Shown here: piece by piece, positions 45,012 through 56,425 of the stretch
Numbering within the stretch: position 1 is the first letter of the stretch
Layout of the letters: each line of letters opens with the position of its first letter
From: Tretioscincus oriximinensis
Taxonomy: Eukaryota; Chordata; Lepidosauria; Squamata; Gymnophthalmidae
Direction: 5' to 3'
DNA: 64,000 nucleotides
Assembly: GCA_022410635.1 (NCBI GenBank)
Contig: JAJVDF010000045.1
Coordinates: 2,061,919 to 2,125,918, forward strand
Made by a program: the position numbers and the translations under genes
The notes under the pieces: generated by a model
What the model was told of the DNA's origin: nothing
The model's input: only the letters and a program-made list of their open reading frames with translations
The model's database searches: none

Positions 45012-48000
45012 GAGTCATGACAGGTGTTGCCTGATTTGGAAGTGAACACACACTACTCTGCCAAAGGTATTTGCTTATATCTGCATTCAGGTAATATAGT
45101 GTAGGCTTGTACTGTGATAAAATAAGATAGACTTCTGGGGTTGGGATACTTTTTCATAAAGGGGCAACTTCAAAAATCCTGTCTGTTTAACAATGAGGTG
45201 TGGATGAATATACTTTAGACAAATATGCAACACTACTGACAGCTAATGTAAACACTACCATACTGAGCTGCCTTAAATTTACTTTATTATAGTTCTTATC
45301 CCTTCACTTACTATATCCCCAAACCAACATTGGCTCTTAACTTTAAGGACAGATGTGCGTTGGCTGAAGTCAATACAAACACACACACACCAGTCATATG
45401 GTTCATTCTGCTATGCCCTACAAATTGCCAATTGCTCAAAACTAAGAATGAAAGAATAATCTTGCTAATACAGCTTAATCTTACATAGTTTCTCAAATGA
45501 AAAACTACATTTAAAACCCAGTCTTATAATCATAATTACCAGGATACAAATTCTGCAAGACGGCTGCATGATCCACGGCAGAATATACCTCCGCTCTCAT
45601 TTTTTCTTTCCCAATGTTCAAGGAAAAACAAGGATGACAAACTGATTTTCAAAGGAAACAAAATCATAAAAAGGTTTGGAGAACTGTACGAGTCTAAATG
45701 GATAAGGCAGAACGAAATCTTCCTTTACTGGTGACATTGCATAGTCAATTACCAGTCTCAGAAGTAATTTCAGCTGACATAGCATTTAACATCAAGATCC
45801 CATGTTGTAAGAAATATTGCTCCCGGTTGGAATGGCTTCAAAAAATACCCACAAAGATATTAGTTTTCATTTCACTTTTGGTCCCTTGTGTCTAATCATC
45901 ATAACTGAGCAGTATGTCATGTGCAAAACACAGACTGGATGTTAAAAGTTGAGATACCAAATGACAAAGGAAGGATATGCAGTATCAGCTAGGAGATTTT
46001 CTGAACTGAGTATTTTCTAATACAATGGGCAAATTTGGTTCTGTTATGCAGCAACTAATGTATTGCCATTCCCCCCCCCCCACTTTCACATCTCTATAGG
46101 ATATTTCAGTAATAACAACAACATTTGTTTATAATGACCCTTTCACCAAGGGGTAGTGCATATAGCTTTTGTTGCTTTCTCCACAACAGACACCCTGTGA
46201 AGTAGGTGGGGCAAAATAAGACCTTTAGAAGCATAATTTTTAGCAGACCCTTTTCTCTATATATACAGTTGAATGTTACTTTGGGGTGATACATACAGTA
46301 GACACAAGCAAAGTATGAATAGTATTTTAAATTGACACATCATTTTTTTCATGCATGTGGAAATGAAGAATGATAAACACATTAAGTGTAGGATTGTTGC
46401 CTCAAATCTATGCCCAATTTTCTTCTTACCTTTCCTTATTCCGGACCAGAAGGTCTGGGTCAACAAGGCATAAGATGCAGAGCATGGGAAACCCTAGTGT
46501 AAAATATCACCATTTGCAAAGCTCCAAAGTTCACATAAGCTTCAAGATCAGGACTTCAAAGACTTGGAGTCTATGGTGGGGGAGATACATTTCAGCAGTG
46601 CTCTTCGGTATGCCACCATAGTGGGTTTCTCAGTAGTCAGGAATATGGAGATGTGGTTTCTGAACATATCTGCCTTCTGGAGTAGGTCCAGCTAATTCAC
46701 AAATAGACCTCAATGTCACGTGTACTGATGATCCAGATCTGCTCTCTTGAACAAAATTATGCCCTGTCTAATGAAGACTGATTGTATCAGTGTGGGAGAA
46801 CTACCCTGGTTCCACTACCATGTGGTCCAATGATATGCTGAGGGACTCCTAGTACAGATCTGAAATGCAGAATGACCTCAAATTCTTTCCTTTAGCTTAG
46901 AAAGTGAACAGAGGAATTGTGAACTTAGCATTGCATATAAACTGTAGTGCCAGAGAGTCGAAGTACCCCTCCATTCTGAAAAAAATATTTAAGGATGGAA
47001 GTGGTGACATGGGCTGCAAGCACACAAGGTTTTCCTACTAGGATGTTGCAAGATCATGATTGTTTGTCCCCACTTTCCAATTGAGTTTTGGGATGCATCA
47101 AAATGCATCAAGAGAAAAGGTGTGAGGAACTGGAATTTCCTGGTTGCTGATTCTTTCAGACATCTTTCCGAAACGGCTTGTATTCATGTTCTCAAGCCTT
47201 CCTGTGCTGCTTGGTTAACGGGAGAAGGCAGGATCTCGTGAGAAGATGCCAGCACAAGAAGACAATACAGAATCTTATACAGAACATTCTCAGTATTTAC
47301 TTCCTGGTTAGTCAGTGCAGACTAACTAAGCGTACTCAGGATTTACGTTCTGGTTAATCTGCTCATCTGCTGAATGTAGATTTAAAGGTTTTCTAATGGT
47401 TTGTTTGCCTGAGCTTGCAATTGGGTTATTGCAGAACTTATTGCCTTTGTGGCTTTTTAATACATCATGTGGAGGGGACTTAGTTTAAGCTGGATTCTTC
47501 AAAAACTTTCTGGATATCTTCTTTGCTGCTTCTCAGCTCTCAGTTCAGATCTGAAGTAATGTGATCTACAAAGATAAGGTCAATTGAGGAATGTGTCATA
47601 TTGCTTGGTTTAGTCATCATTCCAGAAAGCAAAATTGCAACAGAACAAACAGACAGAACCATCAGGAATTCATCGAGATCCATATGCCTCTAGGAGCAAA
47701 ACATTGTGATAAAATTTTGCATCACTAAGGGTTTTGGAATACTTAAATATCACCAATATTTAAGTCCAAGAGATTTGGTTGCCTAAGGATAAGCACTCCT
47801 CGAATTGTGGTATCACAAAACCAGCCAAGCTATTTTGGCACCAAATTAGAAAATCCCACAAGCACATTTCCACCCCTACCCCAGGCAGTAAAAGTACAAT
47901 AATATTATATTAAATAAATAACACCTTCCTGTCCTTTCACGTCATCCAAAATCAGCTGCCAGAAGCAGCTACTTCCCCCTGGAGCAATAATCTGGTCTTG

Positions 48001-48329
48001 ATAACAGTGTTATTTCCAAGCTTGCTTTCAGCAAAATAACCAGCCTTTATCTAGTAGCTTCCTCCTTTATACAGGAAGTATGATTATTTTGATCAGATCA
48101 AGTTCAGTTATTAATGGATCTCATTCACAATGAACCAAAACAATTCATATTTGTTGAATAGCTATACAGTACAAATCAAATTCGGCTTTCAAACTGGGTA
48201 GGACAAATGTCCAGGATGAAAAATCATCACATACCCAAGATAACACTATATGGCAAGCTGGCCACAAGTCACCAGAATAAGGGGCTCCAAAGAAGGGGTA
48301 TAGGGACTGCCTCCAGATCAATGCTGTCT
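45012..48329. other. Mostly unique sequence
   Basis: It contains an AC run (45379-45390), a C11 run (46071-46081), the SINE fragment at 46110-46215, and a short direct repeat of CTCAG(T/G)ATTTAC at about 47289 and 47336. No exon recognised. Confidence 0.45.
46110..46215 (-). repeat. MIR-like SINE fragment, antisense
   Basis: On the minus strand CACAGGGTGTCTGTTGTGG, CAACAAAAGCTAT and ACCCCTTGGTG match the 3' half of the SINE at 32340-32577. Confidence 0.65.
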
Positions 48330-48926
48330 CTGTGATAAATCTGTGGTGAGGCCATATTTGGAATACTGCATACAATTTTGGTCACCACATCTCACAAAGG
48401 ATATTGTAGAACTAGAGATGGTGCAGAAAAGGGCAGCAACAATGACTGAGGTTGGAGCACCTCCCTTCTAACTTCTGGCTGCAACATCTGGGTTTCTTCA
48501 GTCTCAAAAGATGGCACTTGAGAGGCGATCTGATTGAAGTGTATAAAATCATGCATGGGATGGATAAGGTGAATAGAGAAAAATTGTGTTCTCTATCGCA
48601 TAACACTAGAACCAGGAGGCATTTCTTGAAGCTGATGGGCAGAAGAGTGAAGACAGACAAGGGAAAGTATTTTTTCACCCAGAGGGTGAAGTGGTGATAG
48701 CTAGTAGCCTGGATAGCTTTAAGACAGGATTAGACAAGTTCGAGAAAGCCAAGGGTATAAAGAGCTACTAAGTTGGATGTCTTGATACTTCCTCCGAGAT
48801 GGAGCAGCAAGCAGTATTCCTGAAATGCCATTTGTAAGGCATTGGTGGGCCTCTGTGTGAGACAGAATGCTGGACTAGATGGGCTGTGGCCCATTTCAGC
48901 ACGGCTCCTCTTATGCTCTTATGTTC
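48330..48926 (+). pseudogene. CR1/L3-like LINE ORF2 C-terminus and 3' end
   Basis: The plus strand reads VRPYLEYCIQFW-like and SPHLTKDIVELE (48345-48420), then LRGDLIEVYKIMHG (48509-48556) and FTQRV near 48690, the conserved C-terminal blocks of CR1 ORF2. The 3' UTR contains GGACTAGATGGGC and ends with CTCTTATGTTCT at about 48926. The 3' end is the same subfamily as 29933. One stop follows the first block. Confidence 0.8.
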
Positions 48927-49661
48927 TCCTTTGAGAATGAATGCAGGGCTAGTCATGAGGACAAAAGACAGCAGCATAAGAACCAGGATCCAACCTTGTT
49001 CAGATATGACCTTCCCCTGAAGTCAATTCGACTGGACCTGCTTATCCATATTAGCCTTATTAGCCATCAGCGAACTTGCTACAGGCATGGCCAATTAGAC
49101 ACCTCCTTTTTCATAAATTTTCTTTTACAAAGCTACACCAAAATCATTTCAATTTCTGAGATGCATGATCCATACTTATTTAGGCCCTGGTATTCAATGT
49201 ATTTCTTTAGATTTTTCAGCAAGGAGATCTGTCTAAATGCTTCTAGTTAATGAGTTATTTTCAAAATATTCCATTTTTATAACAATTGGTGAACAACCAG
49301 AATGGATTAGGAAGTGATAAGCAGACAGTAAGGTCCTTTCTGTACTAGACTTTATTTTGGAAAATAGAGCCTGTCTTCTTCATGCTAGTGAAGGGTGTGG
49401 CTGGCTTTGAATGGGCCTTACTGGTTTGCAGATGGCAGTTCCCTATTCCAAGATATATTCCAAAATAATACCTGGTGCAGAAAGAGCCTAAGCTTCAGAT
49501 ACGTTTCTGGGACTGAATTACCTAGCAGACCCACTATAACCACCTTGCAAGAACTATATTCCAATAATAAGCTTAAATGTTGGTTCAAACTTTTAATTAA
49601 CCATATACTTTCTAGATCTTCAGACAAATGATGCTAAACTGTATTTTTTAAGTTTGACATA
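48927..49661. other. Unique sequence
   Basis: No element recognised. A 123-codon frame at 48879-49250 starts in the CR1 end and has no domain. Confidence 0.45.
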
Positions 49662-50451
49662 GGCCCCGTACAGACAAGGTATTTCTTCCACTATGTTTGT
49701 TCTAGTAAGAAGAATCTGTCTCACGTTCTCACACAAGTTCTGCATTGCATTTGCTAAAAAATACATTTTCTGTGGATTTTTTAGCCAGTACCTTTATGCT
49801 GTTTCCATAGTTGGCTCCTCTGTGTCCACATTAAAATGCCTCCATACGGTATGCTCTTGCGGGAGCAGGTGAAAGTAGATGAGAACTCCAGCAAACCCTG
49901 AGGCAAGACATGTGCTTTGTTTACTTTCTGGAGTTCAGGTGAATGGGGGGGGGGGAGAAAAGCCAATCAGGAAGCTGTGCATGTTTCATGCTGAGAAGCT
50001 CTTAGATGAGAAGCTCTCAGATGTGATGGGAATACAGTTCTACTGCTTCCCCCTGTGGTAACATTGAATATTACAGATATGTGAGAGGAGAGTCGTTATT
50101 AGGTTATTTTGGAATTAAAGAAGAAGAACTGGGTTCTTATACCCCACTTTTCTCACCTTTCAAAGGGACTCAAAGTGGCTTACAAGGGTATTTTTGCCCA
50201 AAGGTTTACATTCTATCTTCCCCACCAGGCTGTGGTGGTTCCCATGTATCTACTTGCAGTCAGTTGCAATTTCTTGCAATTCATGCTTTCGAATAGCTGG
50301 GTTAGCTAGAGCTACAGGCTAGTGGAAGGTGCTCAACCCTCCCCGCGTCCGACACAAGGCTTCAAAACCCAATCTCCCAGATGGGAGATGGATTCCTAAG
50401 TGACTGAGCTATATGACGTAGCAAAAGTAAACAGCTTGTCTGGATGTGGCC
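49662..50451. mobile_element. Harbinger-like element hosting a SINE
   Basis: The left end GGCCCCGTACAGACAAGG and inverted right end GGCCACATCCAGACAAGC agree at 14 of 18 bases. The 3-bp flanks do not match, so the boundaries or the superfamily are uncertain. A G11 run lies at about 49947-49958. The SINE at 50118-50420 sits near the right end. Confidence 0.45.
50118..50420 (-). repeat. TTC-tail SINE, copy 5, antisense
   Basis: It begins AAGAAGAAGAACTGGGTTC (inverted tail) and carries the inverted body motif TTGCAATTTCTTGCAATT. It ends in the inverted tRNA-like head (TGACTGAGCTATATGACG). The anticodon-stem-like CTCCCATCTGGGAG is intact, as in copy 4. Confidence 0.8.
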
Positions 50452-51099
50452 CAAATTGTCTCCATTTGAATAATATAAAGTTCCTGCAAATCATCTATTT
50501 ATACAGGTGCTACTTATTTATTTGTGTTAATTGGTTGATGACTTTGGAAGCTCATAGGAAAACTCAATGAACCTAAAAATGAAAGGAAAAAAAATCCCCA
50601 TTATATATTCTGAAAATCTATAGTTACTGTTTTTGCCAGATTCTATCATAAGGCTCTGCATAAAAAAATCATTATTTCACTGTGTTAACAGTCAGTGAAC
50701 ATCATGTTCACTTAACAGGACCACAATGGGATCAGCTGTCTTGTCAAGTAAATCTATTGCAGCAACACATTTTTTTATCTCTCGTTCCTTAGCTCCAAGC
50801 CCATAAAACTTTCATATATACAATCTTCTTTAGAATGTTCTTTTGTCCATCAGTCACAAATGCATATTTTTTACTTAATGAGATTATCGTAGTGCAATGC
50901 GCTTGGTTGCACCCAAATCCATTGGAAAGGTTTCTGAAATAAACATCTTCTGTATTAGTTCTAGGATTCAGAACTCAGGACCAGAAAATGCTATGACCTG
51001 CAGTAGGTTGTTTCAGTACACTGTAAAACTAAACTAAACAGTAAAAATAAATATTTTTAAGGGTAGGGTAACATTGTATCCAGTGTGTGTTTTTGAATG
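50452..51099. other. Unique AT-rich sequence
   Basis: Nothing recognised. Confidence 0.5.
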
Positions 51100-51292
51100 C
51101 TGTATGTATGTATGTATGTATGTATGTATGTATGTACGTATGTATATATGTATGTACGTATGTATCTACATATGTACGTATATATGTACGTATGTACGTA
51201 TGTACGTACGTACGTGTGTACGTGTGTATGTGTGTATGTGTGTGTATATGTGTGTTTGTATATATGTATGTGAGTGTGTGTGTGTGTGTGTG
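51100..51292. repeat. TGTA / CGTA / TG compound microsatellite
   Basis: TGTA units pass into ACGT-rich units, then GTGT units. It abuts the CR1 3' terminus at 51293. The YCMYVCMY-type frames over it are low-complexity artefacts. Confidence 0.9.
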
Positions 51293-51640
51293 TTGGAAGG
51301 GACCTCCAGGGTCATTGGGTCCAACTCCCTGCTCAATGCATTAAACCATCCCATACAGATGACAGTCCAATCTCTGAAGACTTCCAACGAAGACGAACTC
51401 ACCATCTCCTGTGACAAACTGTTCCACTGGTTTATAACCTTTACTGTTAGAAAGGTTTTTTCTGATATCTAATCTAAATCTACTCCCCTGAAATTTCATC
51501 CCATTGTTTCTAGTCCTTCCATGTGCCNATGAGAAGAATGCAGATCCCTCTGCTCTGTGACAGCCTTTCAGATATTGGTAGAATGCAGAAGATAAAACTG
51601 AACAACTCCAGTACCTGCCAAATATCACTCAAGATTAAAC
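51293..51640 (-). mobile_element. CR1 LINE 3' end, antisense
   Basis: TTGGAAGGGACCTCCAGGG, GGTCCAACTCCCTGC and CCATCCCATACAGATG are the inverted 3' UTR. TCTAATCTAAATCTACTCCC and CCCATTGTTTCTAGTCC lead into the ORF2 C-terminus. This is the bird-like CR1 subfamily. Confidence 0.85.
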
Positions 51641-54257
51641 ATAAAAACATTTCCTCCTTTTCACACAATATTCACTATAGTGACTAATTTTCCTAATCAA
51701 ATCTTACCTTGAATTACAATTAGAAATGTATGATTTGATAACACTGTTATTATATTCTATAACAATAACACAAGGAATAATCCCTGTCTCAAATCCTNTC
51801 ACCTTCTAGCACACTCCTTCCACGCTGATTTGTTTACTTACCACATCCTTTGGTTGCATTCTGGTTTAGTCTGATATAGTCTCTACTTACCCATTCTCAG
51901 TGTCTCATTCTAGATTATATTTTAGAACAAGGATCTGTAATGCACCTTACTGTAGTCATGCAATAGCAGCTCCCATTCCAAAATCCATTTCTTTTCCACC
52001 TTCTCAAATGCAACTTTCTAGACCCATTGTTAACTATGAATCTAAGATCTGGATTACTTTGGGGTAAGGAAGTGGGGNAAAGGAAGTATGAGGCATCTAC
52101 TTATCCAATCACAGGCAGCTGTGAATGAAGCTAAAGAGGTATTGCTGGGGGGTGAGGGAGGGCACAACATTGTTTTCTCACTCTCTCTTTCTGTAGCTGT
52201 TCCCATGCTTCACAAATATAAGACAGAAGCAGTGTGATCATCAGTAGATGGAGGAACTCCTCCATTACTGATTAACCATTCCCACTTTACAATCCATGCC
52301 TTTTGTGCAATTCCTTCAGAAAAGATAGGGACTGGAAAACACAGAGCATGCTCGCTGATGGTGTCCTCCATTTCAAATGCCTTCAGAAAATGCAGGGGTT
52401 GAAAAGAGAGAGCATGCTGTAACCACCCAAATATGTGCTCAAACACGACATTTAAAATGGAGGGCACATGTTCAGGCAGTCATGACATGCTATCTTTTCC
52501 TAATCTCTGCATTTTACAAAAGAAAAATACGGTGCAAAACGCATGGAATGAAAAAAAAGAGAACACGATCTATGATAGCATCCTCTATTTCAAATACACC
52601 TGACAGTTATGAAAGGCAGGGAGCTATTGTAAATCATACTGTGTTTCTGCTTGGGCAGAACAAGCACAGGGGCAGCTGCAAATTCCAGTCACAAGCAGCT
52701 ATAGGAGAATGTCCAGCTGTACCTATGTCTGTCTAAAGGTGGCTTGATTTCCATCCTAAAAATGGTCAGTTCCCTGTTCTCAAGAGTGGAGTGACAGCAG
52801 ATGTTATTCAAATAACTTTAATCAGCTTTTAGNCCACTTCTGAAGGAGACCCTCAGAATCTCCAAGGAATTTGAGTTCAGTGCAATTGGAAACTGTTTTC
52901 TGTTTGGGTCTAACAGAAAGGCAATCTTTTCAGCACAAAGAAAAAACATTTTCACAGTAAGGCGTATTGTTTCTTTGAATGTGACCAACCTATGCAATCA
53001 GGTTAAAAATATTTTAACAATGACTTTAAAGAAATAAAAAAGCGCTCAAAACTGGTTTTCCAAAGAGAAGATGCGTTTTACATATAGCCTATTCCTGAGT
53101 ATGTTCAAATATTTTTGATTCAGTCTTTATCTCTCATTATTCCAAATGTATCAAAGTAGAAAAAAGTCTGCCATCATTTTGGTTCCATNTTAATGAATTT
53201 ACAATAACAAACACAAAAATATCTTATCAGGTTTCTTTACAAATCTTTGACTTCAGGATGTTACACAGATCTCAAATTATTATGAAAGATTGACCATAAA
53301 AATCCTTTCCTCCTCATTTTTTTTTCTTAAATGCTGTTACCAGTTTATATTTAGGGGAAAAACGGATAATAAAAGCAACTTGAGTGATAATGAACGTCTA
53401 ATTAAACAGCTCATGAAGTGAGGCTGGAATAAAAGTTCAGGTAATAAATCAAAATATAATATTCTTGCAAAGAAATCAATTACCTTTGTGGACTCTTTGG
53501 TCAACTCATTTAGTATCTGCTGTCTAAAATCTGTGATGTAGTCTATTTAGTTCAATAAGTTGCATGTATACATACATTTTATCAATATTATAGATTTCAA
53601 TTGTCAGATTGCCTTAATTTCAGTGTCAACACAATCCACTATAATTCTGGATTTTGAACAGAATAGTTCAAGGTGCTATTAGTAAGTGCACATAATTCTT
53701 ACGCTAGTATTAAACAATCNTACTATGAATTAGATCAGTAGTCCAGACCAAGTGACTGCGTAATATACTTTTTCCACAAGGGACTAAGACTATTTCAGTC
53801 CAATAACTGTCCCAAGAGGTCCCTATTCTTGACTAACTGTATACCTGCTTGAAGGGGTCTGCAAACATACAAATGCCACCTGATCTGATCTAGATATTGG
53901 TACCTCATGCTGTCTTCTCAGATTGTTCTGTAGATCCCCATTACAGAGTACCAGTATGAGGTACAAGTGATTATAGCATGGATCAATTGCTAGGAGGAGT
54001 GTTCCAGTGCCCATGTTCCCTGCTCAAAGTATCAGCCACTACACCTTGAAAGTACTTTTAGACAGTACTGAAGTGAACTGGATCCAGTGTATAATTGTCT
54101 GCAATGTCAAGAATAACAACAATTTGAAGTTTGCACGGTAGCATGTATTGTTCCACTTTTAATATGAATCAAGCTGCTTAATGCAAACATTTGTGGCTAC
54201 AATCCACATCAACCTAATTCGCATTAAACAAAATGTTTTAAGGCAGATACGTAGAGG
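51641..54257. other. Mostly unique sequence with a diffuse fold-back
   Basis: Around 52280-52560, GCATGCT- and CATTT(C/T)AAATG-like blocks recur in both orientations, and CAATCCATGCCTTTTGTGCA pairs loosely with TGCAAAACGCATGGAAT. A decayed fold-back element is possible. The rest is unassigned. Confidence 0.35.
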
Positions 54258-54358
54258 TTTAGTAATCCATTTTAGGAATTTACCATTCCATATTGTTTGC
54301 ATGGCAATGGTGAAAAAACACATTAGATGTGTTGTAACAACTCCTAAAATGGATTACT
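54258..54358. repeat. Fold-back around TAATCCATTTTAGGA
   Basis: The left arm 54258-54278 and right arm 54342-54358 are inverted copies (AGTAATCCATTTTAGGA). Related TAATCCA(C/T)TT motifs recur at about 54540, 54589 and 54655, in some cases with their complements, up to 54690. Confidence 0.5.
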
Positions 54359-54774
54359 GATAAAGCACATTAATGTGTTCTATTAATATAATGTTAGCTA
54401 ATCCACATCGGTAGTGATGCATTTGCATATAGACAAGATTTGTATGCTCAATGCTGTCTTCAAATATAACTGACAAGCATTAGAGCACAACAGCCTTGTC
54501 TGCCTCTGATGAAAAGAAGGAACACAGAGACTTCCTTCCTTAATCCATTTTCACAGGATTAGTTTTTACATGAGGATAGACTATAATCCACTTCTAAAGT
54601 GGTTTAACCTGCTCCATGAAAATGTGTGACTGCCACTGATCTGGATCAAACAAATCCACTTTTATTAGGTGGATTAAGGCAGGTAAGATAAAACATGGCT
54701 CTAGGTTCTGTTATTTGTTTTCACCATCGGAGAAGAATATCTCCTTTCAGTTCACTTAGGTATATGTTTTAGTG

Positions 54775-54826
54775 TAAACATTCTCAAAGGAAAGCTTTGC
54801 ATAAACATTTCCTTTGAGAATGTTTA
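54775..54826. repeat. Perfect 19-bp stem with 14-nt loop
   Basis: TAAACATTCTCAAAGGAAA (54775-54793) and its exact complement (54808-54826) flank 14 nt. It may be a MITE core or a short hairpin transcript. No flanking duplication seen. Confidence 0.8.
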
Positions 54827-54829
54827 AAT

Positions 54830-55954
54830 AAATCCTGTGTTTTACTTCTCTTATTACATGTCAAAATCTTACTGTATAACAGCTTANTTTCTAGCAGCTT
54901 GCGATAAGTAGCTAAGTCTAGATCCATCTTTTTTGCTGGAGGGAATCACCTCTTCTCTTTTAAAACTAAGATTATNGCCTGATTAGAACATCTGAGATCA
55001 GAAACACTTTAAATCAAGCTTTGGCAACATCTTGAACACTGTGGAGTAAAAGAAAGAGAAAAGAAAGCAGGAATGTGACCTACATGCCACAGAGGTGACG
55101 ACACTCTTGAATACTTAGAATTTCAATGCCAAATTAATGTAAAAGCATGATATGAGATTTTTAGCCAGGAAAAAAAATATAAGAGCAGTAAGGTTGTGTG
55201 TATATATTTATGCACAGGGAATTGGAAAATGCATCCAATATTCTCTAGAAATTTACTATCTTTCCCTGCTAGAATAAGCTATATCCTTTATGCTTTTTTA
55301 ATGACCTTTTTTCTGCCTTAAGCAGCGACATTCAACTTAATGTTTACTCACTACTTGAGGAAATATTAGCAGGATAAATGGATCCTTGGTAATCAGAAAT
55401 GCATTCTGTTTTAGAACTACCATCGTCAACAATTTCCATGCAATAAAATGCAAGTATTTGAGGATAAAAACCTAGAAAGAAAACTTCTGAATGCTAAGAT
55501 GAATTCCAAGGCNTTTGATGTGATGCTGCAAATTAGCCATACCACAGGGTATCATTTAAATTAGTTTAAAGAGAATTATACTGCATCTAGAAGAATATGG
55601 GATGGATTCAAGGGTTTGTACACATAGTTTTAGAAGTGCCCCAGTGTGGATCTTGTGGTGAAGGGGCTATATGTTTAACGAATATCAACATTTTACTACA
55701 TCACTGTGAACCAAAGTTCAGTGTGGGAAGACATGAATTAATTAATCATATCTATTGAGTTCATCTATACAGCAAAGACAGGGAAAGTAAGGATAGAAAC
55801 AGGGTTCACTCCCCATGACTCTAGAGAACTTACTTGTACAAATAAGAAGAAAATGGTGCTTAGAACAGCACATTTTGTGTTCAAAATAAAATTTTGTCAC
55901 TACATAATCACTGAGTGGGAAGACATAAAAGGTCCTATAATAGCATTCATCAAC
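54830..55954. other. Unique AT-rich sequence
   Basis: Nothing recognised. Confidence 0.5.
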
Positions 55955-56101
55955 TACTTTATCAGTTCTTGAACAAAGAAACTACAAAGGAAGGTTTGAA
56001 AGAGAAGCAGCAAAACTTGAATACATTCACAAGTTCCAGGCCATCAACAAAGGACTTAACAGAGACAATGGTTTCCTGGCCAACTATACATTTTTATGAC
56101 A
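55955..56101 (+). pseudogene. Penelope-like element, protein C-terminus
   Basis: One plus frame reads SVLEQRNYKGRFEREAAKLE (from about 55956), then YIHKFQAINKGLNRDNGF and NYTF, and stops at TGA 56099-56101. The GLNRDNGF-type ending after a REx...FIxKF-like stretch resembles the extreme C-terminus of Penelope-like retroelement proteins, just past the GIY-YIG endonuclease. The endonuclease and reverse transcriptase parts are absent. The downstream tail (56102-56425) supports the assignment. L1 or CR1 origin is unlikely. Confidence 0.5.
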
Positions 56102-56425
56102 CCTGTTAAGTAGTTGATTGTTTCTCTACTAGACATTTCCCCTTGTTGCCCCAGGGACTTTTTCACACAAGGAGATTAGTTCCTGCTATTTACCTGTTTT
56201 TCTAACGAGCAATTCAACACCTCACTACAGTTGTATATGCTTTGTCTTCTCCCATACACATTTTCCTATAAATACCTGACCCCGACATTAGTCCCTCAGC
56301 ATCTGAAGAAGTAGACGTGTCTACGAAAGCTTATGCCAACCACTTTTCTCAAGTTAGTCTCAAAGTGCTGCTAGCTCCTTTGCTGGACTTTCTGCTAGAC
56401 TAACACGGCTATTTCTCTGAAATTG
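56102..56425 (+). mobile_element. Penelope-like element 3' tail
   Basis: After the stop come about 195 bp of untranslated sequence, then the widely dispersed block CATCTGAAGAAG...GAAAGC, then AAGTTAGTCTCAAAGTGCTG and GACTAACACGGCTATTTCTC. The last blocks are shared with 40690-40805 and are common in amniote genomes. Confidence 0.6.
56303..56335 (+). ncRNA. Hammerhead-ribozyme-like core
   Basis: CTGAAGA (56303-56309) fits the conserved CUGANGA box. After one extra A, GTAGAC (56311-56316) pairs with GTCTAC (56319-56324) as stem II, and GAAA (56325-56328) follows directly. Next is GC-TTAT-GC, a minimal stem III. The position expected to be U before the cleavage base is C in this copy, so it is probably inactive. 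Penelope-like elements are known to carry hammerhead ribozymes. Confidence 0.4.

Noticed and set aside
51074..51472. 132-codon frame rich in YVCMYV
   Set aside because: Translation of the TGTA/TACG microsatellite running into an antisense CR1.
55915..56109. 64-codon frame starting MGRHKRSYNS as a small host gene
   Set aside because: It overlaps, in another frame, the Penelope-like C-terminus, which has recognisable residues and a stop at the expected place.
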